From: Mytilisepta virgata
Taxonomy: Eukaryota; Mollusca; Bivalvia; Mytilida; Mytilidae
Length of the DNA stretch: 64,000 nt
NCBI GenBank assembly: GCA_028015205.1
Contig: CM051514.1
Coordinates: 29,342,150-29,406,149, forward strand
Direction of reading: 5' to 3'
Shown here in pieces: positions 11,801 to 24,589 of the stretch (position 1 is the stretch's first letter; every line of letters starts with the position of its first letter). Under the pieces are notes generated by a model, which saw nothing but the letters and a program-made list of their open reading frames with translations, ran no database searches and was not told the origin of the DNA. A program made the position numbers and the translations under genes.

Positions 11801-14800
11801 AATTTCCTTCAAAATTTCAGAGTAGGTAGATCTTATCATGCTGATCAATTTTACCTCATGTTAGAATTTTGATATCTGTAACGGTTTTTAAGTTATAAGC
11901 CAAAACAACACATCCACCCCTATATTCTATTTTTAGCTGCGACAGCCATGTTTTATGTCAGATCAAAATAAATTGAGGATCGTTTGTAGAGGACATATCA
12001 TAGATCATTCCTCTTAAGTTTCAAACCAATCGGCCAAGCGGTTTCAGAGAAGATTTTTGAATGAAAAGTTTAAGACGGACGGACGACGGACGCAAAGTGA
12101 GGGCAAAAGCTCACCCTGGCATAGCCAGGTGAGCTAAAAAAAATCTTAATAATTACAATTAAAATATCTATGTCTACAATTATCCTGTTTTAAATATTGC
12201 CAGTTTTTACATTTTTAGGAATATTTCATATTTTTGTTCACTGGAAGTTTTATACAAATATATCATGATTTGGAGTGATATTTCCAAAAAACACAAGTCA
12301 AGACACATAAAATATTGTCTCCAGGCTAGCATTTTTTGCAAATATCCCAATCACTTATGATGCATCTGTCGAACTACACCAAATATAATTTATTAAAATG
12401 CAGCAATGATAAAAGTGTCCCGCTAAGAAATTTTTTTTCTGAAAAGGGAATAAAGAACAAATCTGCATGGCAATACCTAGCTTGTATACACTGAATGAAA
12501 AATGGGATGATCTGTGAAAAGATACTCTGACTATCAATCAATCAGAATCCTTGATTCTTATACAAGGTGTAATTAACCTTTAAATGTTGCCATAAGAGAA
12601 AACTGATAACAAGCTTTTTTACTGTAGGATGCAGGTTATCAGAGAGGACCTAGAAATGGTTGGATAACTGAGAATTCTTGAAATTAAAATCTGGGTGAAT
12701 ACAACTGGCTCTGATGGAATTCAAAACCTCAATGTTGACAGGCCCTATATCAATACCAGTACAGACAATCCACCTAGACCATTCAGATAATGAGGCCCTA
12801 AAATAAAGAATACACCCAGATTTTTTTTTTACGGTTATCTTGTAAATTCATTGAAATGGCAGTTTTTCTTCTCATTTATTTTACGTTTTTATTTTTTAAA
12901 ACATCTACCACACAGAAAAAAGTCAGTGTCAAACCTAATATGGTTTTTATTAGTCCAATACATATATTTTACTTAGACAGATGAACTTTAGCTCCACTTG
13001 ACCCATGAATGTGTATGCTTCTTAACAACAGAGGACAGATCTGTCAATCACCTTGATTATATAAACAAACAACAAATCAGATAACATGAAAGGTCAACAA
13101 TCACATACCAATCAATCAATACCATCTAACAGAAAAATATCTTGGTACAGACAATGAACAGTGGTGGGGTTTAAACAGGTTTATGGGCACCCAAACCTAC
13201 CCCTTTAACTACCATGACACTTTGACAGGTTACCACTTGCTAGATCTGCAAGATTGGTAGGGCAGTACATAATTTAGATAGCAGGGTCAGAATGTCAGAA
13301 AAATTCAAATAACCAGATAAATCATGGACAAATTTAAACAAACTCTGAATAAGATATATGATTCATTATTTTGAAACGAATGAAAATCTTTGGCTATTTA
13401 ACTTGCTTAGATAACACCAACTAGAAATCAAGTCTGAGAAATAACTACATTTCAGGTATATGTGTACTAACCTGTTCATGGCTTTCACCACATGTACACC
13501 ATGCATATTTCTTTCCAGCTTGTAGCTCCATTGGAAAGGGTTTCTTGTCAGTTGGCCTGCCTTTCTTTGGAGGGATATCATATTCACCCTTACCGAGTGT
13601 TTCCTGGGGTCGTGGTGATTTTTTGTTTCGTTTGCATATTAGCTGTAAAGTAGAGAAAACAAGAATGTGATAAAAAGGCAGGATTTGGTAGTTATGTTGA
13701 GCTCAAAATCTCCATCACACTTATCTGTGGACTGAGTAATACATGAAACTATATTTACTTTGAGACAAGGCAGCAACTTCTATTTTCTTTAAATGCCATT
13801 TCATCATATTTTTTTATTTTTATTTCCGACTTCACAGTAAAGTACAGTACATGCATTTTAGTTTTTTGGAATTTACAAAATGTACATTGATATAATTTTG
13901 AGAAATGTATGCTGCTTAAAAATATGTACATAATTGCTTTATTACAAAACTCTTGGAAAAAATCTTTTTTTCCAAATTCATCATATTATAGATAAAGAGT
14001 GCAAGATTGATTAATTGATTGAATATTGTTTAAAGCCGAGCTGGCGATATTGCAGCCCAGGGTGTAAGATAGTTCAGTTGTGTTACTGTTGTATACGTTT
14101 TATTTTTATAACTTATAAATCAGTTGTTAAACAAGTAGAATAGAGAATGGAAACGGGGAGTGTGTCAAAGAGACAACACGACCAAATAGCAGAAAACAGT
14201 TCAAGGCTAGCAATGGTCTTCAACACAGTGAGAAAATCCAGCACCAGAGGCGGGCTTCAGTTGGCCCCTAACAATAATGTATACTATTTCAGCGAAATTG
14301 ATGCCACACTAAACTCCAAAACAAACAAATGAACCAAAATTTTTAAAATACAAGACTGACAAAGGTTAGCGGTTCCTGACTTAGGATAGGTGCAAAAAAT
14401 GTGGCAGGGTTAAACATGTTTTGTGAGATCTCAACCTCCCCCTATACCTCTAACCAATGTGTAATAAACAAACATACAGCGATACACACGATAAAACTCA
14501 GTTCAACAGAAGTCTGAGTCCAATGTTAGAAAAGGTAACAGAAGAAACTAAGCAAAATCAAAATGATCAATATAAATTAACAAAGGACTACTAGCAGTTA
14601 CCGACATGCCAGCTCCAGACCTCAATTAAACTGATCGAAAGATTATGTCTTTATCATATAGAAAACAGCCACAATCCCTCCCATTAGGGGTTTAGTATCA
14701 TGCCATCATAAACATAGCCCCAATCATGCCAATAACTGGTTTTAGAATAAATGTGTTTATTTCCGATGCAAAGACCCTATGAGTGAATCAATATTAATTC

Positions 14801-17800
14801 CAAAAAATGTCATCTTTAATGACTTGACAACAGTATTGTAACTATATCCCTTGTTGATAAATCTGTTTAAAGGTTTGATTAGCTTTTCAGGTGAATGGTG
14901 ACATTTTTGTGCTTTGTATAGTATATTACCATAAAAGATGGGATGTGAAATACCTGAACATATAAGATGTTTGCACGTTGATAATCAATGATTTATGTTT
15001 ACGAATGATGTCTTTGTACCAATGATAAAAATTAGTAAAAGTTTTGACAAGTTTGTGATATTGAAATCCCTTGTGTAATAATTTTGCAGTAATACAGAGA
15101 TTTCTTTCATTAAAATCAAATACCTTGTTACATGTTAATATCATCCCAATATCTAAAAGTTTTATTAAATTTTTGTATCAGATGTTGTTTTGTTGGGTCT
15201 TTTCTGATTTTAGACAAAAATGGTGTCATTATATAAAAGGTCTGGTGACAGCAGGAAAATTTAGAGGTAAAATTATTTTCACTTTTAAACATTCATGTAC
15301 AATAATACACATTTTTTCATATGAAAATCAAAATAAAATGTTAAAGCACAAGTAGATGTAATCTTCTGAATCTACTAAATGGCTTTCAAAACATTGAACG
15401 TAGTATGTTCTTAACTGAGAGAGTAGATGGCTATCTACTTTTACATTGTAAGGCAAGTTTTGATATTTGATAAAATAGAGAGCAAGGTGACAATCTGCTG
15501 CATACTCCTGCACCATTTAAAATCAATGTCACCTGGCTTATCTATTTGAAATGGTGTTGCGGTTTACTATGTCTTTCAAGGAAATGAAAACAACATAAGA
15601 AAGTAAAATAGATCTGCTGGTAAACAAATATTATATATTTCATATGTTGCAACTACCGTAATTTCTCTAATTATTCGTCACTAAAACACATCCATTTTTG
15701 AGGAAATTTAAAAAACTGATGAAAAATTAGGTTTTTTGTTGTTATAGGATTGTTGTTGACTTACAGTAGATTGATTTGTTAAACAAATGGTAAGTAAAAC
15801 AAGACGGAACTAAAGCCTCCACTGTCCGAGTTGTTACTTCATTTTTTTTCATGAAAATTGCCATTTTAAATCCAAAAACAACAATGATGACAAACTTGGA
15901 CTATATGAATAATGAATATTTATTTGATTTGTTTCTTTCGTTTTTGTATAAAATCAATGTCAATTCAATTTATAGGTTAAAGAAAAGGAATTACGAAGTA
16001 GAATATGTTTAATTTTGTAATATTAATTTAAATTTATCGAACGCGAAATTTGAAGCGTAGTTATACCAAGCTTTATATTGTTGTTACTTAACCTAACTTC
16101 AAGGTGCAAAACATCGATTAAATTTGGTTAAAATTTGTATTTATAACATTTATTTTCATGTTTTGGATGAATAAACATATTTTTTTAGGAATGGAAGACT
16201 CAATGCTGACAAACTATTTCCAAATTCATAACGATTGCGATTTGAAAACTTTGACATTTCATGAAATTCTAAAATTGATGAAAAATTAGAGATTTTACTA
16301 TACCTATAAAATCATACTTAAAATTTATATGCCTGTATTATAAGCCTCCAGCAGATGCGGCTGATTTTAAAAGCAATTTTTTATAATTTTTGAAACTCAT
16401 AAAGTGAAACCTTTTTCATTTCTTAAGGTAAAACCTTCAACCCATATTGGGTATAATTGTGCACTCATTTATATTCTTGCAGCTAACAACTTTCCAGTTA
16501 AGTACTTACTGCCTCCTCTGGTTTCTAACTATATGGCTATGACTGTGCATGCACATGGAACTAAATTTTACCTGTATAATTGAAATGAAGACTTTGGGTG
16601 CATTTTTGCAAAATGAAGTGGAAACATTTTGTTTTGTTAAAATTTGCATGTTCCAAAAATCGGAGCAGCGAAATCCAAAGAATGATAGATCAATTTGGTG
16701 TGGCCTAATAAAACATTGATTTCCATGTGTGTTTGTTTTCATTGAAACAAAATGACATCCCAATCTTGGCAGAGTGTAAACTTTATGATTAAATGTTTTT
16801 GAGTGATAAAAGTCATGCACCTAAATGAATCATTCATGAACAGGGCATAAAAAACTTTTAATGACCAGTAAATAAACCAAAGTGCACTTGAACCAACCAA
16901 AAGTAAATCCAGGATCAAGAACTTTTCCTAAGTTTGGAATGGTTTTCATAGTCACTTAAGAGTTTCGAGGCCCAAATTAAAAGAAATTCTAATATAACGT
17001 CCTATATAGCATCAAATGATATATTACCCGATATATCCACTTCTAGCACATGTGTATAGAGGCTTTTATATAAACAAGACTTGTGTGAACTTTAACAAGA
17101 AAAATTGTCTTTTTTCATTGAAATTGTTTATTTTTACAAAGAAATCGTGCGATACACCACAATAGTTGTTCACAACGACAATTATGACAATGTTGAACAC
17201 ATTTACCTAGGCAGCACCATCAATTTTTGAATGACTACTGGTGTGACCATTACAGCAGTAATCTGTGAAACATGTTTTATTCATTTTTCTTGTGTAAATG
17301 ATGAATTACATAATTTTACTGTGCAAATGGTCAAATTATGAAAAGAGTTTTATCCAAAATATGCTCTTAAAAGGACAAAATGCAACATATTAATCACAAG
17401 AGGAATGGAATGGCCAAAACAAGGTTTATAAGCGAGCGAAGCTCGCTCTTTAAGGTAGAGATGTCAATCGTATTATTACTACTACTATGCCGGCTAAAAA
17501 GTTTCAACAACATGGGGGCATCCATGCAAAATCTCGTTCCACCATTGAGTTTGCGCCAAAAACTTTTTCATCTACTAGTCCGAAAACTAAATATAAACAT
17601 TTGTACCTATATGCCTATATAAAATTTTGAACATTTTCACTAGTCCAAATCAAAATTTACTATTCTGGGGCATCAGACTAGTGGCTAACGGTGCAGACTG
17701 GCCATTGCTTCTGACATGATTATGTGAGTAGAGATTATCTTGAACAAATAAGTTATTTATGGACTTACCTCAACTTTTTTACCATTCAGTGTCATGAAAT

Positions 17801-18151
17801 TAAAACTAAATACAAAAGAATCCACCTGGAATCAAATTTGACAAGAAAAAAAGATGCGGATGCAAAATTCACATTTCCCGCCATAGTATCCAGACAAATT
17901 TGCCCACGCACGGGTATATTTTTTTTATTTATAGTATTTCAATTCAGTGTTCTTTAAAATACATTTTAGGAAATAAATATGTGTGATGCGCAGTATCTTG
18001 TTATAACTGTTAAAGAATGTTTTGATATTGTTAAAATGTATCGGTAAAGATAAATACATACAGATAACTTAGTCTTCAGTTGTTTTATATTAAATACCTT
18101 GTACTCCTGGAAAACACAGAAACTTATTTTCTGGTAGCAGCAATACAACAT
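8877..18151 (-). CDS. CISD3: CISD3-like mitochondrial CDGSH iron-sulfur protein (three exons)
   Basis: The coding exons are 18098-18151, 13472-13642 and 8877-9065 on the minus strand, giving 137 aa (vertebrate CISD3 is about 127 aa). Exons 2 and 3 are secure; they join in phase 0 with GT..AG sites. Motif 1 is WCTCGESHEQPFCDGSH (C67, C69, C78, H82) and motif 2 is LCMCKQTDNRPFCDGHH (C112, C114, C123, H127). Each fits C-x-C-x2-(S/T)-x3-P-x-C-D-G-x-H, which ligates a 2Fe-2S cluster. Two motifs in one chain without a membrane anchor define CISD3, a soluble mitochondrial matrix protein of iron-sulfur handling. An intron splits motif 1. Motif 2 has His where Ser, Thr or Ala is usual. Exon 1 (MLYCCYQKISFCVFQEYK) is less certain: it fits in phase and ends at a GT site, but does not look like a classic targeting peptide. 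The gene is head to head with SPAG6. Confidence 0.85.
9344..12137 (-). mobile_element. large tandem-array element, family A copy 2, inside CISD3 intron 2
   Basis: The element begins near AACAAGAGGCTCACC and ends GCCAGGTGAGCTAAAA, the reverse-complement form of the AGCTCACCTGG terminus. The body repeats a compound unit of about 475-490 bp (starts near 9471, 9962 and 10436). Each unit contains two AACTCCTAAATGGGTTTTGG half-units, a GATCTTGTCATGCTGATCAA stretch and a GGCCATGTTTTATGTCAGAT stretch. Internal copies of the right terminus occur at 11041-11122 (complete) and at 11583-11613 (cut short), so the element has grown by units that include its own end. The sequence has no coding capacity that I recognise. 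Confidence 0.75.
12138..13471 (-). other. remainder of CISD3 intron 2
   Basis: Unique-looking AT-rich intron sequence. No further exon or clear repeat was recognised. Confidence 0.5.
14008..14061 (-). mobile_element. 54-bp 5'-truncated retroelement tail
   Basis: On the minus strand the insert reads GCAATATCGCCAGCTCGGC, then a tail of ATCAATTAATCA type. It is flanked by GTGCAAGAT (13999-14007) and GTGTAAGAT (14062-14070), which look like a target duplication with one mismatch. The same tail occurs at 60587-60651. It lies in CISD3 intron 1. Confidence 0.6.
14140..14740. repeat. dispersed repeat R (common mussel-type interspersed repeat)
   Basis: The sequence from GAATGGAAACGGGGAGTGTG through GTCAAAGAGACAACACGACC, GCGGGCTTCAGTTGGCCCC and GGTTAGCGGTTCCTGACTTA to about 14740 matches what I recall as a very abundant interspersed repeat of mussels. 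Only one copy is in this window, so the sequence itself does not prove repetition. The 61-codon open frame at 14147-14332 is part of it and is not taken as a gene. Confidence 0.5.
14800..15150 (-). pseudogene. reverse-transcriptase retroelement relic (C-terminal part)
   Basis: The minus strand encodes FDFNERNLCITAKLLHKGFQ, then YHKLVKTFTNFYHWYKDII, then, after a frame change, a HPIFYG-like piece and RFINKGYSYNTVVKSLKM. This order is familiar from the C-terminal part of a widespread invertebrate RT family (Penelope-like or non-LTR). Frameshifts and a stop break it. A further open frame at 15328-15516 (ends DSEDYIYLCFNILF) may be another piece. It lies in CISD3 intron 1. Confidence 0.55.
15546..18097 (-). 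other. remainder of CISD3 intron 1
   Basis: Mostly AT-rich sequence without a recognisable exon. A stretch at about 16720-16830 resembles 33499-33610 by eye (TGACATCCCAATC and TGACATCACAATC in matching context), which suggests an old dispersed repeat. A GCGAGCGAAGCTCGC palindrome lies near 17432. Confidence 0.4.
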
Positions 18152-18761
18152 AAATATTCGGCGAAATTGTCAACGAACTTTATTCAAATATATACATTAT
18201 ACAACAATACAACATAATAAAATAAAAATCAAGGCGAACAGGTACTAGGGCGAACGTGAATCATGGCGAACGGACCCGGATTCGTGCCTCCCCCCTTTTT
18301 TCACAAATTTGAAATTACCATAAGATTGTGATAACTTAGTACAATTGTAGGGTGCGATAAAACCAATGGAAAGTTTTTGTTTATCTTGTTTTTATGTAAA
18401 TATATATAATTACATGTACGGAAGCAGGACGAATGTTTTTCGAAATTATAGGTCGAAGTCGACAGAGCGCTGCCATGTTGAAATGCCGCAAATTATATAA
18501 TTTTTCAAAATTTCCCCTTTAAAAAATATATCAGTATTTGATCTTCAACGCATGGATATAATAATAATAGATCTTTTACAGCTTATCGGAATTATTGATT
18601 ATAAAAATTTAATAATTTACCATTAGAAAATCGCCCCGTCATTCAGTGCGAGTCTATATTGTTACCATACACCCTTGGCAACCACAAGTTACCAATATAA
18701 AGAAACAAGCATTGAAACGAGTGTCAGGCTAAATTGTAGTTTGTTTCAATAATACGACAAA
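18152..18761. promoter_or_regulatory. shared 5' region between CISD3 and SPAG6, with a candidate RFX X-box
   Basis: About 610 bp separate the start codons of two genes transcribed away from each other, so both promoters must lie here unless one has a distant untranslated exon. At 18669-18682 the sequence ACACCCTTGGCAAC resembles an X-box, the binding site of RFX factors that drive ciliary genes: a complete GGCAAC half, a TT spacer and a weaker upstream half. It lies about 80 bp before the SPAG6 ATG, where X-boxes are usually found. The match to the site is inferred by eye. Confidence 0.5.
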
Positions 18762-21700
18762 ATGAGTCAAAGACAAGTATTGCAAGGTAATGTTTTACTA
18801 AATCAACATTTAATGCAACATGCTGTATGGCCGTACGGATAAGAAAATCATAACTTTTTTGTTTTGACTTTTCAATTTCACTTTTCAGGCTACTGCATGA
18901 GATGCAAATTATTTTGAAAAAAACAAAACTAAGCTTATAATTTTATATAATTTCTACATTGCACCTTGAAAGTTATTAACACTAAAAGAATACTGGCTAA
19001 GTACAATAATGATGTTTTTATTTCTTCTTTTTTTCTTTTGGGGTGGGGGGGGGTCAAGAAAGTAGTACTGGGCATCAAAGGCTTCATTTACTTTAGGGTT
19101 GCCAACCTACAGATGTATTCGAACTTTAAACCTACCCTTATCCTATAACTAACCATGAACCCTATCCCTACTAAAGTGGCATCCCGGACGTGAATGGATG
19201 CAGAGGTAGCTTTTCTGGTAGTCTAATTCTAACATAACATGCAAAACATCTACAATACATGTAGGTCACTAGGCAGATAAAGATTTAAATTTTAACCGAT
19301 TTTTGTGAGGTTAGATATACTGAATTTTGATAGAGATGACTGTAAAATGTTTAGGGTATGCACCAAAAAATAGGGTAATGGTTTTTTCATGGTCTGAAAA
19401 TTAAGTTGCATGTTTAGTAGTGGAGCAGTCTTGATAAGTAATGGCACAGCTATTATAATTAATCAATGTAATCCTATTAAATTTCAGTATTTGAGCAGTA
19501 TCAGAAATCAAGAACACAGTTTGTTCAAACTGTTGCTGAGCTTGCAAGTCGTCCACAGAACATTGAGACATTACAAAATGCTGGTGTTATGTCCCTTCTT
19601 AGACCACTTTTATTGGACATTGTACCAACAATCCAACAGACCGCTGCACTGGCCCTTGGTAGACTTGCCAACTATAATGATGACTTAGCTGAAGCTGTTG
19701 TGAAAGGAGACATTCTTCCACAGTTGGTGTACTCCCTTGCTGAGCAGAATGTAAGTTTAGATGTGGCAATATATATATCCTATTAATGAAATATATACAC
19801 ATGTACATAAAAAGATGGGAATGAAACTCAAGTGCTACTTTGCTAATTTCCAGTGTTACAGTTTTCACAGTACAGCTGCCATTAAATCCTAGTGTAGTCT
19901 TTATATGTTTGCAAAAAAGGTTTAGAATATTTGGCTTACTATTTTTCCCAATTTTAATAGTTGTATTTATTTATATAGTATTGTTAATGACTTTTAAAAT
20001 TAAAACTGTTTCAGTGTTTGATGTTTATTTATAAATATTTTCCAGAGATTTTACAAGAAAGCAGCAGCATTTGTATTGAGAGCAGTAGCAAAACATTCAC
20101 CACAGCTTGCTCAGTCTGTGGTAGATTCTGGTGCTTTAGATGCTTTGGTGATCTGTTTGGAGGAATTTGATCCAGGTGTAAAGGAAGCTGCTGCCTGGGC
20201 ATTAGGATATATTGCACGTCATAATGCTGGTTTGTACTGCAGATTTAATGGAAATTTGTGTTCTATATGTAAAGCATGTTTTTTTATGTTAGAAAAAAGA
20301 GGTTATAAATACAAACAAAAAAAAGTCGTATGTATTTTTCATTTATCTTTTTGGCTTCCATATAAGAACATTAAAACATACTTACGAGTATTGGTCATTT
20401 TTATATTTCAACTTTTACCATAATTATAATGGCCAAAGTTTCATTTCAAGCATATCCATGTAACTTACTAAAATTCTTTGGTATGGGGTTTTGACTTCAT
20501 TCTAAAATACTTGTTTAGAAGTCTTTATGCAATAAGGTGCTATAATTTTGTCTTTGGTCATGGAGTGAACGTGGGGGATCCAAAGAAATCTAAGTCTTAA
20601 TTTAGACATATCACTACAACTAAAGTTTAAAATTCTATTTCCTTTTTAGAGCTTGCTCAGGCAGTTGTGGATGCAGGAGCTGTTCCTCTGTTGGTTTTAT
20701 GTATCCAGGAACCAGAGCTCTCATTGAAGAGAATTGCTGCCTCTGCACTGAGTGATATTTGTAAGCATTCTCCAGAACTAGCTCAGACAGTTGTTGATGC
20801 TGGAGCTATTGCACATCTTGCTCAGATGATACTCAATCCAGATGCTAAGCTCAAGGTATGAACTAATATTAACCATGTTTTATAACATAGAATTTCACTT
20901 TTCACAGACAAGTAGAATTACGTGTATCTCCTCGGTACATTAAATAAACTGGACAGTGCCAGTTTGTTCCTTTACTTTTAGATTGGTTTCCTGTTTTAGA
21001 AGGATTTTATGATAACTGGATTTTTGTATTTATTTTACAGAGACAGGTATTTTCAGCACTCAGTCAGATTTCCAAACATTCTGTTGATCTAGCTGAGATG
21101 GTTGTTGAGGCAGAAATCTTCCCAGCTGTGCTGACATGTCTGAAAGATCCTGACGAGTATGTCAAAAAGAATGTTGCCACACTGATTAGAGAAATTGCCA
21201 AACACACACCTGAGGTATGCATAAATTAAACTACAAGAATATACAGATATAATGTAATACATGTACCAGTAGATCCTAATACTTTTTGAAGTTTGGAAAA
21301 AAATATATTGCTACTTAAGGCTAAGTAACTTCTTTCACTTCCAACTTTGCTAATCTAAAAAAAACCCCCAAAAACCAAGAAAATACCACTTGTATGCTTA
21401 ATATCAAATATACTATTTGTGACAATCATATAAAAAAGTCTTCTTCGCTTTTTTAAAGAATAAAATGTTGCTTTACAAATGAAAAGAATTCTTATCTTTA
21501 CACAATTTCAATTGAGAATTCATAAAAAGTGAGAAATTAGAAAACTTGAACCAAAGTTAGTGAAAAGGTCGTCAAAGATGTATAGCTTAAAGTTAAGTCA
21601 TCTAACTCCCAGGATTGTAGTGTGATTTACACAATTTTTATTGGTTTATCTCCCTTTATTTTCATTGATCTATTTTGTTTACAGCTTGCACAGTTGATAG

Positions 21701-24589
21701 TTAATGCAGGAGGAGTAGCTGCTGTTGTAGACTATGTTGGGGAATCTAAAGGAAATGTCAGACTTCCAGGAATTATGATGCTTGGTTATGTAGCTGCTCA
21801 CTCTGAAAATCTGGGTAGAGCTGTAATGGTGTCAAAGGTACATTTAATTTTTCAAAAAGATATTTGATGATAGATTCTTTATTATCATCAACAGTTAGAG
21901 CAGGAATTCTATTTGTTTTTTTTTTCAGGTTAGACTCTAATAACCAAGTCTTGAAATTTGAATATCTAAAATCTACAATGATTGACTGAACATGACATTA
22001 TTTCACTAATGCATGTAGTGCCTTTTCCTGTAAAAAACCTACATGCTTAAACGTAAGTTTGAATTTAACCAAATTCCCTTTCAAAATGGGTTAAAACATA
22101 CAAACTAAGCATTTAATGATAAAAGTAAAAAAGAAAAAATCCAAAACACAATTATAGACATAATGAAATAGAATAGAACTTAACTAAGTACTGTCAAGTC
22201 AAAAGCAACCACAATACCGAATTAGATTTACTCTGCAATTTTATCTGAAAAGTCAATTTACTGAAATGAATTTACATTTTAGGGTACAGTCCAGTTGGCT
22301 ATAGCCTTATCAGAAGAACCAGAGGACCACATACAGGCAGCAGCAGCCTGGGCGTTAGGACAGATAGGTCGACATACACCAGAACATGCGAAGAACGTAG
22401 CAGTAGCTAATGTATTACCTAAATTGTTACAATGTTATCTTAGGGCTGATGCATCAGAAGACTTACAGACAAAGGTAACTCAACTGAATAAATTTTTATT
22501 TTGGTGATATTATGAATTTGAAAATTTGGGGTTAAAATATCAGACACAGATCCAAAATGAGACCTTAAATTATATACAGAGCTTGTGATTCTACAAAAAA
22601 AATCACAGAAAAAGTAAATTTTTGTGGATTTTTTCAGGGATGGACACCTGGTTTGAGTAGTTTAAATTTGTGAATGTACGCAATGTATTTTTTTTTTGAC
22701 AAATACTGACAAGAACATTGATTCTTTTTTTTGTGCGTATGAGTTTTAATGGTTTGGTAAACATATTTTTAAAGATACCTGATTTTCTATTGTTTTTTTA
22801 TAATAATGTAACTCTTTTAAATATAAATTTGTTGCATACAGTCAAACCTGCTCTAAAGGCACCTCTGTATGGCAAACCCCTGTCTATAAATATAATGAAT
22901 CTACAATATGTAAATAATTTAGTTTGATAATCTGCATATTATTTTGTTGTAAATTTTACGAGCCAAATGATGTTTACAAACTTAAACAAAACTTCTGAAA
23001 TATAAATACTGCTTACCAGTTGGACAAGAAAGATAACTCATATTTTTCTTATATTTTAACATTATAGAGCAAGAAAGCATTGAAGAACATATTACAGAAA
23101 TGTGTGCATTTACCAGCTTTAGAACCGTTACTTAATGATGCTCCGCCAAATATATTGAAACATGTTGTCGGACAATTTAGTAAAGTATTACCACACGATT
23201 CAAAAGCTCGAAGATTATTTGTTACAAGTGGAGGACTTAAGAAAATACAAGAAATCAAAGCTGAACCTGGATCTGCCCTTGCTGAATATATAAACACAAT
23301 CAATAATTGTTATCCAGAAGAAATTGTTAAGTAAGTAGCCATACCTAACACTTTGGATGTTGATGTCAGATAGCAGGGATCGTGCTGAGCTTCGCTAATG
23401 TTGCAAAATGCAATTTTCTATTCAATCTGGCGAAAGAACTTTATGCTTAGGCCAAAATTAAAATTATGTTTGTTTGCAGTTTACCGACCGACCTTTGAAA
23501 ATCTGCCTGAATAGGAAAATTTGATTACTTTTCATTTGAAGAATTTTTTTAATCCTTCGATTGTTTTCCGGAACTTCAGGTCGTTTCCGGAATCGATTCA
23601 ATTTCAAGGTCGATTAAACGTTTCGAGTTGGGTGTTTCTTACCTTCCTGCCAACAATTCATCGGAATGTTTAATGATAAAGCACATGGAGGTTGTTGTCA
23701 GGTATCCATGTAGTCATGGAGGAGTACTTTTTACGCTGTTGTCTTCCGTCAATATAAAAAGTAATAACTCTTCATTTCATTTTGGTCATTGAGCATTTGT
23801 TGTATAAGAAGTTTCTTCTACATGAAAAAACTTAGTTTGTGTAACTGCTTGTTTAACCTTTATCTTGGCTGAAAAAATCAAATATTTTTCCTACCTACCA
23901 ACCCATCAGTCTGAAGGTACAGTCAGAAAACTGAAAACAAATGTTATTTTAAAGTGGACTTGGTGATATTTCAGGCAAAAAAAAAATTAAATTTATTTTT
24001 GAAAAAAAAATTGTCACATATTAGTGTGAAATCCGAAGGTTTCCATTCTTAAAGGATTGTGATGTTGATTCTAGTTTAAACGTAAACAAATACACATGAA
24101 AGTCAGTGTTTTATAAGACTTTGCTCCCAAACTCAAGAAGTCATTTGAGATGGAACATAATTTTCAAGAAAACTTTATTTCATTAAAAATACTTGTCAGA
24201 TCAGGTTTCTTCAAATAGTCATGAAGAAAGAGTAATGATACAGGTTTAAAAAAGGAACGTAACTTGTCAAAGACATATTGAAACTGTTGACAAAAATTAT
24301 ACTTTGTTATTGCTATTTTTCATCTTGAAAGTCACATTAGGGTCTTGACATCATCATTGTGCTTTAAAGTAGTAAAACCATTTGTATAGAATAATATGTT
24401 TCACACTTAGAATTACTGGCTACTGTTAAATCATTGTAAATACGCTGTATATAACAGCCAATATTTAACACTAATGTAATGTTGCAAGTACATGTATAAC
24501 CTTTGACTTTTTTCTTTTTCAGATATTATTCCCCAGGATATTCTGAAGCTTTACTTGAAAGAGTAGATCAATATGCTCCCCGTGCATAA
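18762..24589 (+). CDS. SPAG6: SPAG6, armadillo-repeat protein of the ciliary central apparatus (nine exons, complete)
   Basis: Exons are 18762-18786, 19488-19750, 20046-20229, 20650-20855, 21041-21214, 21685-21837, 22283-22474, 23068-23330 and 24523-24589. All junctions are GT..AG and all phases agree, giving 1527 nt and 508 aa; human SPAG6 has 509. The chain is collinear with vertebrate SPAG6 from MSQRQVLQVFEQYQK to the C-terminus (YYSPGYSEALLERVDQY). Between about residues 30 and 430 it is a run of armadillo repeats, with phrases such as QQTAALALGRLANYNDDLAE, VKEAAAWALGYIARHN and AAAAWALGQIGRHTPEHAKN. SPAG6 (PF16 in Chlamydomonas) stabilises the C1 microtubule of the central pair and is needed for motility of cilia and sperm. 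An in-frame TAA lies four codons before the ATG. A possible poly(A) signal (AATAAA) is near 25043. No damage is seen. Confidence 0.97.

Noticed and set aside
16506..16820. 104-codon minus-strand frame as a CISD3 upstream exon
   Set aside because: Its GGCA/GTAAGT donor would splice into exon 2 in a phase that creates a stop, and the peptide resembles nothing known.
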